This document shows, one piece after another, positions 61,801 through 64,000 of a stretch of DNA of 64,000 nucleotides (position 1 is the stretch's first letter; every line of letters begins with the position of its first letter). The translations under genes were made by a program, and so were the position numbers. Under the pieces are notes generated by a model. That model searched no databases, was not told the origin of the DNA, and was given only the letters and a program-made list of their open reading frames with translations. The stretch is from Arachis hypogaea (taxonomy: Eukaryota > Streptophyta > Magnoliopsida > Fabales > Fabaceae), in NCBI RefSeq assembly GCF_003086295.3, contig NC_092051.1, positions 18,409,940 through 18,473,939 on the forward strand, read 5' to 3'.

Positions 61801-62086
61801 ATTAGTTAAGGAACTTAAGTTTTGTGAGCCGAGTAAGATGGAACTGGTGTGCGATAATCAAGCTGCCTTACATATTGCTTCCAACCCTGTGTTTCATGAA
61901 CGGACCAAGCACATAGAGATTGATTGCCATTTCATAAGGGAGAAGTTGCAAAGTGGGGAAATAGTAACAGCCTTTGTCAACTCCAACGATCAACTTGCAG
62001 ATATTTTCACCAAAGCTCTCCGGGGTCCTCGGATACAATACATATGTAACAAGCTTGGTGCATATGATTTATATGCTCCAGCTTGA
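58826..62086 (+). CDS. Ty1-copia Pol polyprotein, intact, no gag
   Basis: An uninterrupted 1086-aa frame; I take the first ATG (MSSAAQPQGIFVSGNDYDEF), although the frame is open back to the primer site without another ATG. Order: short gag-pol linker, protease DSGASDHISG (Asp58), integrase (HCRLGHPSLSKL...CQTCHLGKH, then SDVWGPS, RSDNAREY, NGVAESKH as the D-D-E triad), reverse transcriptase (NAFLHGDLEEEVYMEQPPGF; YVDDIVITG near residue 769) and RNase H (YTDADWAGSPSDRRSTSGYC; SSAEAEYKAMA). The stop overlaps the polypurine tract. All catalytic motifs are present. Related copia polyproteins have about 300-400 more N-terminal residues (UBN2 and CCHC knuckle); those are deleted here. It would need Gag from another copy. 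Confidence 0.93.
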   Translation: MSSAAQPQGIFVSGNDYDEFLKYQASKQASTPIASVAHFGNSVACISHSSSLGPWVLDSGASDHISGTSSVLSKLEHPAFLSSITLADGSKIGAKRIGQATPLPTLPLKSVLYMPNCPFNLISISQLTRSLNCSVTFFADSVIVQDRGTGQTIGTGCESQGLYRLALPTTSVSSVATVESPDVVHCRLGHPSLSKLQAMVPSLSRLTTLECQTCHLGKHVRSSFSSRVNTRAASPFSIIHSDVWGPSRVTSHSGFRYFVTFIDDFSRCTWLYLMKDRSELFVHFKSFCSEIQNQFKTSIKILRSDNAREYFSAPFSSYLSSQGILHQSSCPHTPQQNGVAESKHCHLIETARTLLLHTHVPLKFWGETVLTAYYLINRMPSSILQNQVPHSILFPHEHIFSLPLRVFGCTCFIHDLTPGKDKLTARSIKCVFLGYTRFQKGYRCYSPALNRFFVSADVTFLENTPFFSAPDITSPSITEVLPVPYLDGPPIPTKPLQVYHRRPRPAVQDNSSPEPVVEPSLDPSSGVSSSPPIALRQGTRSTRNPNPIYNFLSYHHLSSSHYAFTSSLSSISVPKTTAEALSHPGWRQAMIEEMSALHSTGTWDLVPLPPGKSTVGCRWIYTIKVGSDGTIDRLKARLVAKGYTQIFGLDYGDTFSPVAKMASVRLFLSMAAIRHWPLHQLDIKNAFLHGDLEEEVYMEQPPGFVAQGESSGLVCHLRRSLYGLKQSPRAWFGRFSAVISKFGMIQSEADHSVFFRHSSSMTSIYLVVYVDDIVITGDDHEGITQLKQHLFDHFQTKDMGKLKYFLGIEVAQSNAGICISQRKYALDILEETGMLDSRPVDTPMDPNTKLSPNQGEPLADPGRYRRLIGRLNYLTVTRPDISFATSILSQFLDSPCDSHWDAAVRVLRYIKGAPGKGLLYEDKGHNQIVGYTDADWAGSPSDRRSTSGYCVFIGGNLISWKSKKQNVVARSSAEAEYKAMALATCELIWLKQLVKELKFCEPSKMELVCDNQAALHIASNPVFHERTKHIEIDCHFIREKLQSGEIVTAFVNSNDQLADIFTKALRGPRIQYICNKLGAYDLYAPA

Positions 62087-62093
62087 GGGGGAG

Positions 62094-62343
62094 TGTTGAA
62101 TATTAGATTAGATCTGTTTTGATATAGTTTCCATCTTTAGATATCTGATTCTGATTGGATCTCCTAGTATTAAGGGATCTGATTCTATCTCCTAGTATTA
62201 AGGGATCTGATTCTATCATATCTCCTAGTATTAAGAGATTTTATTTCTGTACCTATGTATATATATATTGACACTGAGAGATGATTCTCTCAAGTGAATT
62301 CATCCAAAACACAATCCTTGTCTCACTCCATTCGTTTCTTTCA
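62094..62343 (+). repeat. 3' LTR of the copia element
   Basis: Identical to the 5' LTR except for A at 62236 against G at 58413, as read by eye over the full length. Confidence 0.92.
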
Positions 62344-62351
62344 AGTGGTAT

Positions 62352-63335
62352 GTTTGTTACTCCTTCCACGAATTTGATGGATTTTTAAAATAGTATATTA
62401 TAGAAATTGAAAAAATATAACAAAAAACGTGTGAAATAAGTATTTTTTAGAATTTCCATCTCAGTTAGATAAGGTTATGTTAAATTTAAAAAATATAAAA
62501 TTTCACAGCTCATCGCCGCTTCTGCACCGTTGTCAGTCTCTGCCGCCTCTGAGAACGCACCTCCTTCTTCCTTCAACTTTTTCCTGGCCAAGCTTTTCAC
62601 GGCTGTGAAAATGGAGGACTCTCTCGGACGTAAATCACATAATGGGTTTGTACTGCTCCAATTCGCATAAATTGTGGCAGCCCTCCAAGTTTTAAAGGAA
62701 AACGTAACTCGCATAAATCGTGGCAGCCCTCTAAGTTTTAAAGGAAAACGTAAATCGCCCCTATGCTTTAAGGTTTAAAGGAATGAGTAAATAGTCCTTG
62801 GCCTTTGTATTTTGGCCTTCAAAGCTATACTCTTATTACCGGGTCGATCTATAGTCAAGTTCACAAATTCGTTACGAAGGAAAACGAATTACATGTTTTT
62901 CGAAATTGAAAACAACACATAAATTGTGCTAGGGTGTCATCTTTTACTAATTAACCTAAACTTCAATTGTCTAAGACAATTTATATAATATAAAAAAAAA
63001 ATTCATGTATCAGAAAATTAATTTAGGAGATTCATGTAGCATTGAATCTCCTTTATTTTATTTAAGTCACAAAGCCCCAATTTATAATTAACCGACGGAT
63101 TTTCCTACTTCGATGAAGAATACGCAAGTATTTGTATTTCTTCTACTCCACCCTTCAGATTCAATAATTTTTATGACAACAGATCACACATGTATTTCTA
63201 ACTTGGCATAATTAATATCATCAAAGAGATGCCAACCTTTTTCTTTACTCCAAAAAGCACCATATTATCTGGCACAAACCTTGCATTTTTTTCAACTAAA
63301 TATCTATCCTTAGTATGTATATATTAGTATATTAC
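62352..63335. other. Intergenic DNA with a small tandem duplication
   Basis: The frame at 62475-62714 (-) is not supported as a gene. A 46-bp unit is duplicated at 62663-62754 (TCGCATAAAT.GTGGCAGCCC, then AAGTTTTAAAGGAAAACGTAA). The remainder is AT-rich and should include the 3' untranslated region of the gene at 63336. Confidence 0.5.
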
Positions 63336-64000
63336 TCATATTCTAAGATTGCCAAGATCAGAGTTTGTTCTTGAGACTTCTTGGTCTTGGAGTTTCAGAT
63401 CCTCTGTTTCTTCGACTCTGGAATCCTCTGATACGGATCTCCTTGGAGGAGGAGCTGAGCATACTGGAACTACTGATCTGATCCTCACAGGTGGCGCCAT
63501 GAACCGAGGAGTAGTCCCTCTTAGCATTCCTGCTGGGACACCAGTTCTCATCCTTGAAGCCAGAGGTACCTCCCTGTGTTGTGGTCTGAACCCCGCCGAT
63601 GAAGTAGGACCGACTGTTCTCACCATGGAAGAAGCAGTTCCTTGGGGTCTGAAACTTCTGTTGGAACTTGCTTCAGAATGTGCCCTGAGATAGGAATTGT
63701 TAATATTAACTGGTCTGTGAACAGTGCCCATGCTCCTATGAGAAGTCCATTCTGAATTCCCATTTTGTTCACCTTCAAGCTCAACATTTCTGCTTCCACT
63801 TTCAGAGCCACCATGCTTCAGTCTTTCATCATCTGAAGGTAGTGTTAGAACTCTGGCCTCGGTACTAGAGTCACAAGCTGGGGGATCCTCTGCTTTTTCC
63901 TCTTGTATCTCTCTAATGGTTACCGTTGACCTGCCTCTGCTTAATTCGGGAACAATTTGATTTGATAAGTAAAATGAAGGCTTTGATGTAGCAATAGGGA
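63336..64000 (-). CDS. 3' exon of an unrecognised gene, continues beyond the window
   Basis: The minus strand is open from the window edge to a stop at 63336, at least 221 codons. It begins inside the protein (IATSKPSFYLSNQIVPELSR, then STVTIREIQEEKAEDPPA) and passes through MGTVHRPVNINNSYLRAHSE. A Pro/Arg/Ser-rich stretch (RTGVPAGMLRGTTPRFMAPP) follows, and the end is QEVSRTNSDLGNLRI. The Met at 63731 is internal, since the frame is open well upstream of it. Composition is low-complexity and disordered, as in regulatory C-termini, and I recognise no domain. Whether an intron acceptor lies inside this stretch cannot be decided without the rest of the gene. Confidence 0.6.
   Translation of the reverse strand, partial: PIATSKPSFYLSNQIVPELSRGRSTVTIREIQEEKAEDPPACDSSTEARVLTLPSDDERLKHGGSESGSRNVELEGEQNGNSEWTSHRSMGTVHRPVNINNSYLRAHSEASSNRSFRPQGTASSMVRTVGPTSSAGFRPQHREVPLASRMRTGVPAGMLRGTTPRFMAPPVRIRSVVPVCSAPPPRRSVSEDSRVEETEDLKLQDQEVSRTNSDLGNLRI

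Larger units (their letters stand above)
58271..62346 (+). mobile_element. Young Ty1-copia element lacking gag
   Basis: About 4.08 kb with two LTRs that differ at one base, a tRNA-Met primer site, an intact pol frame and a polypurine tract (62085-62093). Direct repeats GGTAT flank it (58266-58270 and 62347-62351), if the LTRs are taken to end in CAAGT. Taking TTTCA as the end leaves the duplication unclear. Near-identical LTRs mean recent insertion. The gag domain and zinc knuckle are missing. Confidence 0.92.

Overview
The window is plant nuclear DNA. Genes have short GT-AG introns, intergenic DNA is very AT-rich, and about half of the sequence is transposable elements. Element families (MULEs with AATTCGAATT-rich ends, TTTAGGG-bearing foldbacks, Tat, Athila-like and Ty1-copia retrotransposons) and the HASTY protein suggest a legume, probably Arachis (peanut). 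The genus is inference and was not searched. There are no bacterial features, tRNA or rRNA genes, or CRISPR arrays.

Layout. 1-2053: 3' end and LTR of an Athila-like Ty3/gypsy element, whose terminus cuts into a two-domain B3 (REM-type) gene remnant (2054-2945, +). 3578-6198: remnant of a zinc-knuckle gene (-), split by a 2 kb deletion derivative of a hAT transposon, then a compound microsatellite. 7722-11921: a non-autonomous Mutator-like element (MULE) with a second MULE (9151-11256) nested inside it. Both have perfect 9-bp target-site duplications (TSDs), and the inner one carries an intact but catalytically truncated mudrA-type ORF. 11950-12622: a hAT-like MITE.

12937-34002 is the gene island, all on the minus strand: a small Gly/Pro-rich, Cys-cluster protein gene (2 exons, 67 aa); a complete HASTY/exportin-5 gene (22 exons, 1195 aa; nuclear export and miRNA pathway); and a complete MGC-type CDK-like kinase gene (7 exons, 581 aa). 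MITEs (23750-24270, 25956-26314) and a 1.7 kb foldback element (27484-29178) sit between the last two. All exon joins were built by hand from splice sites and keep the frame throughout.

34-48 kb is repeat-rich: a possible GRF-zinc-finger fragment, a 5' copia fragment (LTR, primer-binding site, gag), a hAT MITE with an 8-bp TSD, gypsy-like LTR debris and a 298-bp tandem array. 48138-57868 is a full-length, decayed Tat-lineage Ty3/gypsy element (-) with 5-bp TSDs and an opposite-strand ORF with its own TATA box. 58271-62346 is a young Ty1-copia element with near-identical LTRs and an intact pol but no gag. 63336-64000 holds the 3' part of an unrecognised minus-strand gene.

The three complete genes do not form a functional unit; they are ordinary plant housekeeping or regulatory genes in a transposon-rich setting. 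The most unusual objects are the nested MULE pair with a DNA-binding-only transposase, the gag-less young copia element, the antisense ORF of the Tat element and the indel-free 298-bp array.
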